NCBI GenBank assembly: GCA_000171875.1
Contig: ABHI01000007.1
Span: 28,278 to 92,277, forward strand
Reading direction: 5' to 3'
From: Flavobacteriales bacterium ALC-1
Lineage (GTDB): Bacteria; Bacteroidota; Bacteroidia; Flavobacteriales; Flavobacteriaceae
Length of the DNA: 64,000 nt
This document shows positions 43,716 to 53,010 of the stretch, piece by piece. How positions within the stretch are numbered: the first letter of the stretch is position 1; each line of letters opens with the position of its first letter. The notes under the pieces are model-generated. The model was not told the origin of the DNA. It did no database searches and saw only the letters and a list, made by a program, of their open reading frames with translations. Made by a program: the position numbers and the translations under genes.

Positions 43716-44363
43716 TTTGTTTCCAAAAGCTAAATCACCAGCATCACCTAAGCCAGGAATTATATAACCTTTTTCATTTAATGTATTATCAATAGCTGCA
43801 ATCCAAAGATGTGTTTTGGATTCAAAAGATTGAGCAACAAAGTCAACACCTTTTTGTGCACCAATAACACTAACTAAATGCACTTCTTTTGGTGTGCCAA
43901 AGGGTTTTAAAGCCTCAAAAGTTGCCACCATAGATTGACCTGTCGCTAACATAGGATCAGCTAAAATTAAAGTTTTGTCTTCTAAACTAGGGCAGGCTAA
44001 ATACTCAACTACAATTTCAAAACTTTCAGGATTATGTTTGTGTTGTCTATAGGCAGAAATAAAAGCATTTTCGGCAGCATCAAAATAATTTAGCAAGCCA
44101 TTATGAAGAGGCACACCAGCTCTTAAGATAGAACATAATACAATATCATTTTTATGTAATTCTGTTTTAGAAATACCTAAAGGAGTTTCAATATTATGTG
44201 CTTCAAAACGAAGTGATTTACTCAACTCATAACCCAAAACTTCACCTATACGTTCTATATTTCGTCTAAAACGCATACTGTCTTTTTGAATAGTTTTATC
44301 TCTAATTTCAGATATAAATGTGTTTAAAATTGAAGGTGTTTTAGATAGATTATGAATATGCAT
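43704..44363 (-). CDS. upp: Uracil phosphoribosyltransferase
   Basis: Upp salvages uracil by reaction with PRPP to give UMP. The protein is 219 aa. The PRPP-binding motif LILADPMLATGQSMV is near residue 130. The uracil-binding end GYIIPGLGDAGDLAFG is at the C-terminus. The enzyme is thus complete. A near-match to the -7 consensus (TACCATTG) ends one base before the ATG on the minus strand. Confidence 0.97.
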   Translation of the reverse strand: MHIHNLSKTPSILNTFISEIRDKTIQKDSMRFRRNIERIGEVLGYELSKSLRFEAHNIETPLGISKTELHKNDIVLCSILRAGVPLHNGLLNYFDAAENAFISAYRQHKHNPESFEIVVEYLACPSLEDKTLILADPMLATGQSMVATFEALKPFGTPKEVHLVSVIGAQKGVDFVAQSFESKTHLWIAAIDNTLNEKGYIIPGLGDAGDLAFGNKLQQ

Positions 44364-44403
44364 ACAATGGTATTTTGTTCAGTGCTAAGTTAATAATTCA
44401 AAC

Positions 44404-44411
44404 TATATTTG
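44404..44411 (+). promoter_or_regulatory. Predicted promoter -7 element (TATATTTG) of the DUF4254/GT9 unit
   Basis: TATATTTG is an exact TAnnTTTG match 23 nt before the DUF4254 ATG. A TTG at 44375-44377 is 26 nt upstream, slightly beyond the usual spacing. Confidence 0.5.
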
Positions 44412-44434
44412 CATATTCAAAATTATATTGATTT

Positions 44435-45043
44435 ATGTTTTCAGAAAAAGCAAATGCTATATTTCAAGATGTAATTAAAACCTACAAGGGTTTAAATACT
44501 GTTGATCAACCATTTACCAATAAGTATAACAAAAATGAAGATTTAATTGCTCATTTATTATATAGAAAATGTTGGATAGATACGGTTCAGTGGGCTTATG
44601 AAGACATTATTAGAGATCCAAACATTGATCCCGTTGCGGCTTTAAAACTAAAGCGTATGATTGATGCCTCAAACGAAGACAGAACAGATACCGTTGAGTT
44701 TGTTGACAGTTATTTTTTAGATAAGTACAAATCAGTTGCTGTAAAGCCTGACGCTAAAATTAATTCCGAGAGTCCAGCTTGGGCAATAGATAGATTATCC
44801 ATTTTAGCATTAAAAATTTATCATATGCATGTTGAAACAATAAGAGAAGATGCAAGTGATGCTCATAAAGCAGCTTGCCAAAAAAAGCTCAATGTTTTAT
44901 TAGAGCAACGTATAGATTTAAGCACTGCAATTGATGATTTGTTGAATGATATTTCTAATGGTGATAAGTACATGAAAGTGTATAAGCAGATGAAAATGTA
45001 TAATGACAATGAGCTTAATCCCGTATTAAGAGGTCAGAAATAA
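44435..45043 (+). CDS. DUF4254 domain-containing protein
   Basis: The protein is 202 aa, mainly helical and soluble. I recognise DUF4254 from the HLLYRKCWIDTVQWAYEDIIRDP pattern and SPAWAIDRLSILALKIYHM. The family usually stands next to a family 9 glycosyltransferase, as here. Its function is unknown; a part in lipopolysaccharide core assembly is inferred from the constant neighbour. A small hairpin lies in the 38-nt gap before the GT9 gene. Confidence 0.88.
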   Translation: MFSEKANAIFQDVIKTYKGLNTVDQPFTNKYNKNEDLIAHLLYRKCWIDTVQWAYEDIIRDPNIDPVAALKLKRMIDASNEDRTDTVEFVDSYFLDKYKSVAVKPDAKINSESPAWAIDRLSILALKIYHMHVETIREDASDAHKAACQKKLNVLLEQRIDLSTAIDDLLNDISNGDKYMKVYKQMKMYNDNELNPVLRGQK

Positions 45044-45066
45044 AATTCCCGAAAAGACTGGAATTT
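45043..45066 (+). repeat. Intergenic hairpin AAATTCC/GGAATTT
   Basis: A perfect 7-bp stem AAATTCC (45043-45049) and GGAATTT (45060-45066) encloses a 10-nt loop. It has no T tract. It resembles the element at 61315-61332, and both recall the ATTCCCGC...GGGAAT repeats common in flavobacterial intergenic regions. Confidence 0.45.
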
Positions 45067-45081
45067 CATTTTAAAGTTGAG

Positions 45082-46104
45082 GTGCCAAACCCAAAACACA
45101 TATTAGCTATTAGGTTTTCTGCCATGGGAGATGTCGCCATGACGGTTCCTGTTTTAAGAACTTTAACAGAGCAATATCCCAACTTAAAAATTACTGTTGT
45201 TACAAGAGAGTTTTTCAAACCTTTCTTTCAAGATTTAAAAAATGTTGAAGTCTTTTCAGCAGACTTAAAAGACAAACACAAAGGTGTTTTGGGATTATAT
45301 AAACTATCTAGAGAATTAAAGGCCTTACAATTTGATGCTGTTGCGGATTTGCATAATGTATTACGTAGTAAAATTTTAAAATTCTTTTTCTTTGGTAAAA
45401 AAGTAATTCAGATTGATAAGGGTAGAGTAGAAAAAAAGGCGTTGATTACAGGTCAACTATTTCAACAATTAAAAACAACGCATCAACGTTATGCAGATGT
45501 TTTTAAAACGCTTGGTTTTTCAGTGAAATTATCAAACCCAACGTTTCTTAACCCAAAATCTTTAACGGAAAACCTACAGCAATTTATTTCGAATAAAGAA
45601 CGAAAAACTATTGGAATAGCACCTTTTGCTGCACATCAAAGCAAAATGTATCCATTAGAACAAATGGAAGAAGTGATTGCAGAACTTTCAAAAAACTATA
45701 ATATTGTTTTGTTTGGTGGGGGCAAAAAAGAAGTTGAGGTCTTAAATAAAATAGAAACAGAATACACCAATGTTTCTTCAGTTGCAGGAAAATTAGATTT
45801 AGAGGAAGAGCTTATCTTAATCTCTAATCTGGACTTAATGTTGTCTATGGACTCTGGCAATGCCCATATTGCAGCAATGCTTGGTAAAAAAGTGATTACT
45901 ATTTGGGGAGTTACGCATCCTTTTACTGGTTTTGCGCCGTTCAATCAGCCCGATGATTATACTATTTTAACTGATAGGGAGGAATATCCACTAATACCAA
46001 CGTCAATTTATGGAAATAAGTTTCCCGAAGGTTATGAATATGCCGCAGGAAGTATTTCTGTTAAGGAAATCGTATCTAAAGTTAGCTCTGTCGCTTCTAT
46101 TTAG
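45082..46104 (+). CDS. Glycosyltransferase family 9 (ADP-heptose:LPS heptosyltransferase-like)
   Basis: The protein is 340 aa starting with GTG. Family motifs are IRFSAMGDVAMTVPVLRTL at the N-terminus, ADLHNVLRSKILK near residue 95, and the donor-site MDSGNAHIAAMLGKKVITIWGVTHP near 255-280. Family 9 enzymes add heptose or related sugars to the lipopolysaccharide core on the inner membrane. It is co-directional with DUF4254 and convergent with the reductase gene; the 48 nt between contain no clear terminator. Confidence 0.94.
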   Translation: MPNPKHILAIRFSAMGDVAMTVPVLRTLTEQYPNLKITVVTREFFKPFFQDLKNVEVFSADLKDKHKGVLGLYKLSRELKALQFDAVADLHNVLRSKILKFFFFGKKVIQIDKGRVEKKALITGQLFQQLKTTHQRYADVFKTLGFSVKLSNPTFLNPKSLTENLQQFISNKERKTIGIAPFAAHQSKMYPLEQMEEVIAELSKNYNIVLFGGGKKEVEVLNKIETEYTNVSSVAGKLDLEEELILISNLDLMLSMDSGNAHIAAMLGKKVITIWGVTHPFTGFAPFNQPDDYTILTDREEYPLIPTSIYGNKFPEGYEYAAGSISVKEIVSKVSSVASI

Positions 46105-46152
46105 GCAGAAATCTATAGTTCTAAAAAATCTAAGAATCTAACTAGTCTAAAA

Positions 46153-47211
46153 TTAAACATCATCATAATCTACCACGATAGTATTAGAAGTAGGATGCGC
46201 TTGGCAGGTTAACACCAAACCTTCAGCAACTTCATCATCAGTAAGTATATTGTTTTGGCGCATTGTCGCTTCGCCTTCCGTAAGCTTAGCAATACAACTG
46301 CTACAAATGCCACCTTGACAAGAATATGGAGCATCAATATCTTGTTTTAAAGCCGCCTCAAGAATGGTTGTTTCTTTAGACATTTCAAACTCAAACTCTT
46401 CATCATCCACTAAAACCTTGATCTTAGTTTGTCCTGATGGTAAATCAGCGGCAACATCAGTATTAGCTTCTATAGGCGCAGTAAACAATTCAAAGAAAAT
46501 AGACTTTTCTTTGACACCATTTTCAATCAACACATTTTTAACGGTGTGTATCATCTGTTCTGGACCACAGAGGTAGAATTGTTCAATAGTAACGTCTTTA
46601 TATTTGTTCTTTACAATAAGGTTGACTGTACTTTTTTCAATTCTTCCAAATAGAGAATCATCTACTCTTGCTTGGCTATAAATAAAATGTACATGGAAGC
46701 GATTACCATAAAGCGTCTGTAATTCTACAAGCTCTTTAAAAAACATGACGTCAACAGAAGACTTATTTCCATATACTAGAACAAAATTACTGAATGGCTC
46801 GTCTTCTAAAAGAGTTTTAGCAATACTCAAAATTGGAGTAATACCACTACCAGCAGCGAATGCCGCAATAGTTCTAGTTTTAGCGTCATTGGCCTCAAAT
46901 ACAAAACGACCATTTGGTGTAGATACGTCTATTGTATCTCCAGTCTTGAGCTCAGAGTTTGCATATACAGAAAAAGTTCCATTTTCTACTGCTTTAACAG
47001 CTACCGTAAGGTCTCCACTATTTTGAGATGAACATATAGAATAATCTCTTCTAACGTCTTCTCCGTTAATCGTAGCTTTAAGTGTTACGTATTGCCCAGC
47101 ATTAAAGTTATAGTCTTCTTTTAAGTTTTCGGGAATCTCAAAAGAAATAGCAACAGATTGCTCAGTAACTTTAGATACTGATTTTATATTTAGGGAATGA
47201 AATTGTGACAT
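46153..47211 (-). CDS. PaaE-like flavin reductase with plant-type 2Fe-2S domain
   Basis: The protein is 352 aa with three parts. An FAD-binding domain (residues ~1-105) has RRDYSICSS. An NAD(P)-binding domain (~110-240) has AAGSGITPILSIAKTLL and YLCGPEQMI. A C-terminal ferredoxin domain (~265-350) has the Cx4Cx2C ligand set in SCQGGICSSC plus a later LTCQAHP. The order FAD-NAD-2Fe-2S equals PaaE, the reductase of phenylacetyl-CoA epoxidase, but no other paa genes are here. It is often annotated simply as ferredoxin-NADP reductase. It is likely a general electron-transfer reductase. Confidence 0.92.
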   Translation of the reverse strand: MSQFHSLNIKSVSKVTEQSVAISFEIPENLKEDYNFNAGQYVTLKATINGEDVRRDYSICSSQNSGDLTVAVKAVENGTFSVYANSELKTGDTIDVSTPNGRFVFEANDAKTRTIAAFAAGSGITPILSIAKTLLEDEPFSNFVLVYGNKSSVDVMFFKELVELQTLYGNRFHVHFIYSQARVDDSLFGRIEKSTVNLIVKNKYKDVTIEQFYLCGPEQMIHTVKNVLIENGVKEKSIFFELFTAPIEANTDVAADLPSGQTKIKVLVDDEEFEFEMSKETTILEAALKQDIDAPYSCQGGICSSCIAKLTEGEATMRQNNILTDDEVAEGLVLTCQAHPTSNTIVVDYDDV

Positions 47212-47227
47212 TAAGAATAATTTTTTG

Positions 47228-47235
47228 CAAAAATA
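47228..47235 (-). promoter_or_regulatory. Predicted promoter -7 element (TATTTTTG) of the PaaE-like reductase
   Basis: On the minus strand it reads TATTTTTG, an exact TAnnTTTG match 16 nt before the ATG. Confidence 0.5.
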
Positions 47236-47254
47236 GGGAAGCTAACATTAAAGT

Positions 47255-47262
47255 TAACTTTG
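47255..47262 (+). promoter_or_regulatory. Predicted promoter -7 element (TAACTTTG) of the DUF5687/ABC exporter unit
   Basis: TAACTTTG is an exact TAnnTTTG match 54 nt before the ATG. It lies back to back with the minus-strand element of the reductase. Confidence 0.5.
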
Positions 47263-47316
47263 TTTGTAACAAATTAACGATTATGTTTACTAATATGAAA
47301 AACTAACCAAAATACA

Positions 47317-48795
47317 ATGATAAAACATTTCATTAATCTCGAATGGAAACAATATTTCCGTTCATCTTATTGGCAAAAAAGTATTGTTATAAACATCTTA
47401 ATGGTGTTTTTTGCCTTGTACTTTGTGGGTATGTTTCTTTTTCTCGGAGCATTTCTTTTTAAAATATTAGGAAAATTAGTCCCAGACCAAGATCCTTTTG
47501 TGGTCGTAAACAGCTATATTTTCTATTGGTTTATAGGGGATTTATTAATGCGTTTCTTTTTACAGAAATTGCCAGTTATGAGCGTTAAACCTCTTCTAAC
47601 GCAACCCATTAAGCGGTCTACAGTAGTAAATTACGTGCTCGGAAAGTCGGCATTATCATTCTTTAACTTTTTACCCTTGTTCGCGATTATACCATTTAGC
47701 ATTTCTTTGTTATCGAATGGTTATGATACATCTACGGTATTAACGTGGATGTTTACAATGATAATTATTGTCCTTATTATTAATTTTCTAAACTTTATAA
47801 TTGAGGCATTTTCTGCAGAAAGAGAATTGTCGTTTTTACCTATAATTGTTGTAGCAGGAGCATTATATGGATTAGATTATTTTAATATATTTCCAATGAA
47901 ATCAATTATTGGTGAGAGTCTAATGAGTGTAGCCAGTAACCCTATCTTAATCTTAATCCCAATTGCTATTCTGTTATTGTTTTATGGGTATAATTACAAA
48001 ATACTTAAGAGTAAGCTCTTTTTAGATAGTTCATTAAAATCTAAAGTTACAGAGGTAAATGCATCAGACTTATCGTGGACTAAACGCTTTGGTGATATAG
48101 CACCATTTATGCAATTAGATTTAAAATTAATATGGAGAAATAAGCGGACAAAATCTATGGCTATGCTTTTAGTTATAGGCCTACTTTATGGATTGTTCTT
48201 TTACCCTCAACCAATGTATAGAGACATGGAGTTTATGTTTGCTTTTATTGGTGTTTTTTCTACAGGTTTTTTTCTTATCAATTTTGGTCAATTTATTCCG
48301 GCTTGGGATAGTGGTTATTACAAAATGTTAATGAGTCAAAATATTAAATACGAACAATACTTACGTTCAAAATTTATACTCATGATTATGAGTGTAGTTA
48401 TACTTTTTGTTTTAGGAATTCCTTATGTGTATTTCGGGTGGAAAATTTTAATAGCACATTTTGCCGCAGCAATATATAACATCGGTGTTAACTCTCATGT
48501 TATATTATTTGGAGGCTCATTTAATAGAAAGAAGATTGATTTAGATAAAAAAGCAGCTTTTAATTATCAAGGTACTGGTGCTGTACAGTGGTTAATTGGT
48601 ATTCCACTTATGGTTTTACCAATGGGACTATTTGGACTAACCAATTGGCTCGTTGGTTTTGAAGCGGCGATTGCATTACTAATGGTTCTTGGTATTGTAG
48701 GTATTGTACTTCATAAAAAATTAATGAGATTCATTACACAAAAATATCTCGATTCTAAATACAAAATGATTGACGCCTTTGGTCAAGACAATTAA
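47317..48795 (+). CDS. DUF5687 family ABC exporter permease
   Basis: The protein is 492 aa with about 12 predicted membrane helices, arranged as two similar halves. I recognise it as the DUF5687 type of ABC-2-like permease found in Bacteroidota. The start IKHFINLEWKQYFRSSYWQ and the middle FMQLDLKLIWRNKRTKSMAM are typical. The ATPase gene follows 20 nt downstream, and the pair should form an exporter. The substrate is not known. Confidence 0.85.
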   Translation: MIKHFINLEWKQYFRSSYWQKSIVINILMVFFALYFVGMFLFLGAFLFKILGKLVPDQDPFVVVNSYIFYWFIGDLLMRFFLQKLPVMSVKPLLTQPIKRSTVVNYVLGKSALSFFNFLPLFAIIPFSISLLSNGYDTSTVLTWMFTMIIIVLIINFLNFIIEAFSAERELSFLPIIVVAGALYGLDYFNIFPMKSIIGESLMSVASNPILILIPIAILLLFYGYNYKILKSKLFLDSSLKSKVTEVNASDLSWTKRFGDIAPFMQLDLKLIWRNKRTKSMAMLLVIGLLYGLFFYPQPMYRDMEFMFAFIGVFSTGFFLINFGQFIPAWDSGYYKMLMSQNIKYEQYLRSKFILMIMSVVILFVLGIPYVYFGWKILIAHFAAAIYNIGVNSHVILFGGSFNRKKIDLDKKAAFNYQGTGAVQWLIGIPLMVLPMGLFGLTNWLVGFEAAIALLMVLGIVGIVLHKKLMRFITQKYLDSKYKMIDAFGQDN

Positions 48796-48815
48796 TAACA
48801 TATAAGATTACAACC

Positions 48816-49538
48816 ATGATATATACAAAAGACCTTTCAAAATCGTATAACGGAACTACGGTTCTTAACGTTGAAGAATTAAGTATTCCTAAGGGCCAAA
48901 GTTTTGGTTTGGTGGGAAACAATGGTGCTGGTAAAACAACATACTTCAGCTTATTACTCGATTTAATAAAACCTTCAACAGGAAACATAACAAACAATAG
49001 CGTTGTTGTCGATGAAAGTGAGGATTGGAAACCATTTACATCATCTTTTATTGACGAAAGTTTTTTAATTGGTTATCTAACACCAGAAGAATATTTCTAT
49101 TTCATTGGAGACTTACGTGGACAAAATAAAGCAGATGTTGATGCCCTAACGTCTAAGTTCGAAGATTTTTTCAACGGAGAAATCATCGGAAAGAAAAAAT
49201 ATCTTAGAGATTTAAGTAAGGGTAACCAGAAAAAAGCAGGCATAGTCGCAGCTTTAATTGGAAACCCTGAAGTTATCATTTTAGACGAACCTTTTGCAAA
49301 TTTAGATCCAACCACACAAATTCGCTTAAAGCAAATCCTTAAAGACCTGGCAGAAAAGCAAGGAGTAACGGTTTTAGTATCTAGTCATGATTTAATGCAT
49401 GTTACAGATGTTTGTGAGCGTATTGTTGTTTTAGAGAAAGGAAATGTTATTAAAGATTTAGAAACAAACCCAGCAACCTTAAAAGAACTGGAAGCACATT
49501 TTGCAAGTGGCACAATGGCTACTCAAGAAGAAGAATAA
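48816..49538 (+). CDS. ABC transporter ATP-binding protein
   Basis: The protein is 240 aa. Walker A is GNNGAGKT (34-41). The ABC signature is a variant, DLSKGNQKKAG. Walker B is VIILDEPFANLDP, and the switch His is in SSHDLMH. It energises the DUF5687 permease encoded just upstream. The C-terminal ~25 residues are acidic. A strong terminator ends the unit. Confidence 0.95.
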   Translation: MIYTKDLSKSYNGTTVLNVEELSIPKGQSFGLVGNNGAGKTTYFSLLLDLIKPSTGNITNNSVVVDESEDWKPFTSSFIDESFLIGYLTPEEYFYFIGDLRGQNKADVDALTSKFEDFFNGEIIGKKKYLRDLSKGNQKKAGIVAALIGNPEVIILDEPFANLDPTTQIRLKQILKDLAEKQGVTVLVSSHDLMHVTDVCERIVVLEKGNVIKDLETNPATLKELEAHFASGTMATQEEE

Positions 49539-49559
49539 CAATCACTCAGTTATATTTTT

Positions 49560-49594
49560 AAAGCTCGTAATTGTTTTTGTTACGAGCTTTTTTA
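49560..49594 (+). terminator. Intrinsic terminator after the ABC exporter genes
   Basis: AAAGCTCGTAA and TTACGAGCTTT form a perfect 11-bp stem with a 9-nt loop, followed by a T run. Confidence 0.9.
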
Positions 49595-49725
49595 TGCTTT
49601 GATGTATTGTATTACCTCGAAAAACCTTGAAATAACATCGAAAATTCAAAAAGATGTTTATTTTTACCACTTAACACACTAAACGCCCAACATTTTAGTT
49701 ATCTATTAACCAAATAGAATCAACG

Positions 49726-52347
49726 TTGAAGACCTATTACAAAATCATACTATCTCTTTTCTGCGTGGCATTTATGGCCCAAGGCTGCTCACGTAAAAAA
49801 GACACGTTTATTAATAGAAATTTCCATGCTTTAGGTACAAAATATAATGTGCTTTATAATGGAAATTTAGCTTTAGAACGTGGTAAAGAAGGTATTAATG
49901 ATGAGTACACCGAAAATTTTTGGGAGCTTCTGCCTGTTGAACGTATGAAACTACAAGAGGATATTTTTCTTCCCGGACAAACTAAAAACGAAGATTTTGA
50001 TCGTGCTGAAGAAAAAGCAATAAAAGCCATTCAGGTTCATGGAATGAATATCGATGGTAAGGAGAAAAACCCTCAGATTGATGAAGCGTATTTACTCTTA
50101 GGACAGGCGCGTTACTTCGACCAGCGCTTTGTGCCAGCTCTAGCAGCGTTTAATAACATTCTCAATAAATACCCAACAAGTGACAAAATAAATCAAGTAA
50201 AAATTTGGAGAGAAAAGGCTAGTATTCGTTTAGATAATAACGAAGGGGCTTTAAAAAAACTAAAACGCCTTCTTGATGAGGAAGAATTAGATGGTCAAGA
50301 TTTGGCAGATGCTAAAGCCGCTTTAGCACAAGCCTATATTAACCTAAAAAGTAAAGATAGTGCATTAGTAGAATTAGGTTTTGCAGCTGAGCATACAAAA
50401 CTAAAAAACGAAAAAGCACGCTATCACTTTATAAGAGGTCAATTGTATAATGAGTTTGACAAGAAAGACAGTGCAAATATAGAATTTGATGCTATAATAG
50501 ATATGCATCGCCAAATTCCAAGGTCATTTTACATTAATGCTCATATTCAAAAATCAAACAATTTTGATGTTGATAACGGTAACTTAATTGAGTTTCAAGA
50601 CTATCTTACCGATTTAGAAGAAAACAGAGAAAATAGACCTTTTTTAGATAAAATCTATTATCGTATTGCTGAATTTCATCGCACAAATACTTCAGATAGT
50701 TTATCGGAAGCCTATTATAACAAGTCACTTAGAAAAATCACTTCTGATAAATACTTAAAATCCCTTAATTATGAGACTTTAGGGAATATGTATTTTGATC
50801 GAAATGTCTATAAAACAGCAGGAGCTTACTATGATAGTACTATGACAGTAATGGTACAAAACACTAAGCCTTATAGAATCCTAAAAAGAAAGCGCGAAAA
50901 CCTAGACGATGTCATTTATTACGAAGGCATTGCTCAAACCAACGATAGTATTTTAAATATAATTAAGCTTCCTAAAGAACAACAACTAGCTATTTACACT
51001 GAATATACAGAAAACTTAAAGCAAAAAGCTTTAGAGGAAGAACAAGAAAGAGAAGCCGCTTTAGAGAGACAAAACAACCAGACAACGTCAGCAAAGACCT
51101 TTGATCAAAGAACACAAGGGACTCAAAGAAGTTTAGGTAGTCCGCCTGATTTATCTAGAGACGATAAAAGTGATGCAGGAAACAGAGGAAATAGTAGCTT
51201 TTACTTTTACAACCCTACAACAGTTGCTTATGGTAAAAATGAATTTTTAAAACTTTGGGGAGACCGTAAACTTCAAGACAATTGGAGGCTTTTAGACCAG
51301 CGCACAAGTATACAAAACACCACTAAAGATGATATAGCGTCAAATACAACAGCTAAGAATGAGCTTTTCAATCCCGAGACCTATATGGCATTGCTTCCAA
51401 CAAAGCAAAGTGCAATTGATAGTATTTTTAAAGAAAGAAACTTTGCCTATTACCAATTAGGCATAATCTATAAGGAGAAATTTAAAGAGTTTCAATTAGC
51501 AAAGACAAAACTAGAAGCGCTTTTAGAGAGTAATCCTGAAGATCGTTTAATCTTACCTTCAAAATATAATCTCTACAGAATTTATGTAGAATTAGGATTA
51601 AATAGAAAAGCTGAAACCATTAAAAGTGACATTATTAAAAATTATTCAGATTCTCGTTACGCAGAAATTCTATTAAACCCTCAGGCAGAATTGTCTAAAG
51701 ACGAAAATAGTCCTGAAGTCATTTACACAAGGCTATATAGGCAATTTGAAAACGAGAATTATGCTGAAGTCATAACAGAAGCAGAAACTCAAATTAAGCG
51801 ATTAGAAGGTGATGACTTTGCCCCTAAATTCGAAATACTGAAAGCATCAGCCAAAGGGCGACTGTTTGGTTTTGACGCCTATAAGGAAAGTATAGACTAT
51901 ATTGCTTTAACCTATCCTAATACTGAAGAAGGTAAAAAAGCACAAGACTTATTAAAAAACGCAATTCCGGTTTTAGCAAAAAAAGAATTTGTAGCAGATG
52001 ATAAAGCGAAGAAATTTAATGTGATTTACAGATTTGACAACAATTCTGGAGAGGATATAGATGCATTTATTAAGATTTTAGACGAAGAAGTTGCTAAAAT
52101 TAGATATTTTGATCTTAAAACTTCAAAAGATCTTTATGATGAAAACACTACCTTTGTAGTTGTACATGGCCTAAAAAGTATTGAGGGAGCAAGTGGTTTT
52201 GCACAATTACTTCAAACGGATGAAAAGGATAATAAAGGAAGGCCAGTAAAACCAAAAATCACGAAAGAATACTTTGCGATTTCGTCACCAAACTATGCTA
52301 TTATTCAACGACATAAAAACTTAAATGCGTATTTAAAATTACAGTAA
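49726..52347 (+). CDS. sprE: T9SS/gliding motility TPR lipoprotein SprE (PorW)
   Basis: The protein is 873 aa, close to the length of SprE/PorW. The signal peptide ends in a canonical lipobox AQGC (Cys21), and the conserved NRNFHALGTKYNVLYNG segment follows. Several TPR-like helix pairs cover ~90-350 and ~560-700. A low-complexity linker with Gln, Arg and Ser (about 430-490) separates the halves. SprE/PorW links the PorLM motor to the translocon part of the type IX secretion system and is needed for gliding. The start is TTG. The following bactofilin and ATP synthase genes keep an order I recall from other Flavobacteria. Confidence 0.88.
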   Translation: MKTYYKIILSLFCVAFMAQGCSRKKDTFINRNFHALGTKYNVLYNGNLALERGKEGINDEYTENFWELLPVERMKLQEDIFLPGQTKNEDFDRAEEKAIKAIQVHGMNIDGKEKNPQIDEAYLLLGQARYFDQRFVPALAAFNNILNKYPTSDKINQVKIWREKASIRLDNNEGALKKLKRLLDEEELDGQDLADAKAALAQAYINLKSKDSALVELGFAAEHTKLKNEKARYHFIRGQLYNEFDKKDSANIEFDAIIDMHRQIPRSFYINAHIQKSNNFDVDNGNLIEFQDYLTDLEENRENRPFLDKIYYRIAEFHRTNTSDSLSEAYYNKSLRKITSDKYLKSLNYETLGNMYFDRNVYKTAGAYYDSTMTVMVQNTKPYRILKRKRENLDDVIYYEGIAQTNDSILNIIKLPKEQQLAIYTEYTENLKQKALEEEQEREAALERQNNQTTSAKTFDQRTQGTQRSLGSPPDLSRDDKSDAGNRGNSSFYFYNPTTVAYGKNEFLKLWGDRKLQDNWRLLDQRTSIQNTTKDDIASNTTAKNELFNPETYMALLPTKQSAIDSIFKERNFAYYQLGIIYKEKFKEFQLAKTKLEALLESNPEDRLILPSKYNLYRIYVELGLNRKAETIKSDIIKNYSDSRYAEILLNPQAELSKDENSPEVIYTRLYRQFENENYAEVITEAETQIKRLEGDDFAPKFEILKASAKGRLFGFDAYKESIDYIALTYPNTEEGKKAQDLLKNAIPVLAKKEFVADDKAKKFNVIYRFDNNSGEDIDAFIKILDEEVAKIRYFDLKTSKDLYDENTTFVVVHGLKSIEGASGFAQLLQTDEKDNKGRPVKPKITKEYFAISSPNYAIIQRHKNLNAYLKLQ

Positions 52348-52370
52348 TTTAAAAAAAAATCAAACAAATC

Positions 52371-52820
52371 ATGTTTTCTTCAGACAACAAAAAACCTAAA
52401 CAAACAACTATGGAAACAAGTACTCAGCAGAATATAATAGCACAAGGCACAAAAATTGTAGGCGATATCGCTAGTCAAGGCCCTTTTAGAATTGACGGAA
52501 CCGTTGAAGGTAATGTTAAAACTTCAGGTAAAGTGGTCGTTGGTAAATCCGGGTTTATAAAAGGAACACTACAAGGCGAAAATGCTGATTTTGAGGGTAA
52601 GTTTTCAGGTAAACTTATTTTATCTGGTACGCTATCGCTAAAATCTTCTGCACTCATTGAAGGAGAAGTACACATAAGTAAATTAGCTGTAGAGCCAGGA
52701 GCTACATTTAATGCTACTTGTAGTATGAAAGGATCTGTTAAATCATTAACCAATGAGCCAACACAACAAACAGCCCAAAGACCACAGCGACCAACCTCAG
52801 AAAAAGGACAGACAGCTTAA
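52371..52820 (+). CDS. Bactofilin (polymer-forming cytoskeletal protein)
   Basis: The protein is 149 aa. The central bactofilin domain (~residues 25-115) has the regular hydrophobic-Gly repeats of a beta helix: GTKIVGDIASQGPFRIDG, GKVVVGKSGFIKG, then GKLILSGTLSLKSSALIEGE. Short disordered tails lie on both sides. Bactofilins polymerise without nucleotide and act as membrane-associated scaffolds. The last 68 nt of the gene are also the first part of atpZ in another frame. It starts 23 nt after sprE. Confidence 0.94.
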   Translation: MFSSDNKKPKQTTMETSTQQNIIAQGTKIVGDIASQGPFRIDGTVEGNVKTSGKVVVGKSGFIKGTLQGENADFEGKFSGKLILSGTLSLKSSALIEGEVHISKLAVEPGATFNATCSMKGSVKSLTNEPTQQTAQRPQRPTSEKGQTA

Positions 52821-53010
52821 AAATACCGCAATTCTAATAGGTATTGGCTTCGAAATGGGAGCCATTATCTACGGATTTGTTATGCTTGGGAAGTGGCTAG
52901 ATGCAACCTATAATGATGGAGACAAACTCTACATTATACTTTGTACACTTTTTGGAGTAGCCGCATCACTGTTTATTGTTGTTAAACAACTTAATAGAAT
53001 TCATAAATGA
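52753..53010 (+). CDS. atpZ: AtpZ/AtpI family protein
   Basis: The protein is 85 aa with a polar N-terminus and two membrane helices (GIGFEMGAIIYGFVMLGKWLD and a second at ~60-77). The GxxFxMGxxxxxFxxxGxWLD pattern is the AtpZ/AtpI signature. These proteins precede F-ATP synthase operons and have been linked to c-ring assembly and Mg/Ca transport. The only start that leaves an intact first helix region is ATG 52753, so it overlaps the bactofilin gene by 68 nt. Confidence 0.88.
   Translation: MSQHNKQPKDHSDQPQKKDRQLKNTAILIGIGFEMGAIIYGFVMLGKWLDATYNDGDKLYIILCTLFGVAASLFIVVKQLNRIHK

Noticed and set aside
46153..47211. Phenylacetate degradation pathway, from the PaaE-like reductase and the PaaK-like enzyme
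   Set aside because: No paaABCD or other pathway genes are present, and the PaaK-like protein sits by the polysaccharide locus 5 kb away on its own.
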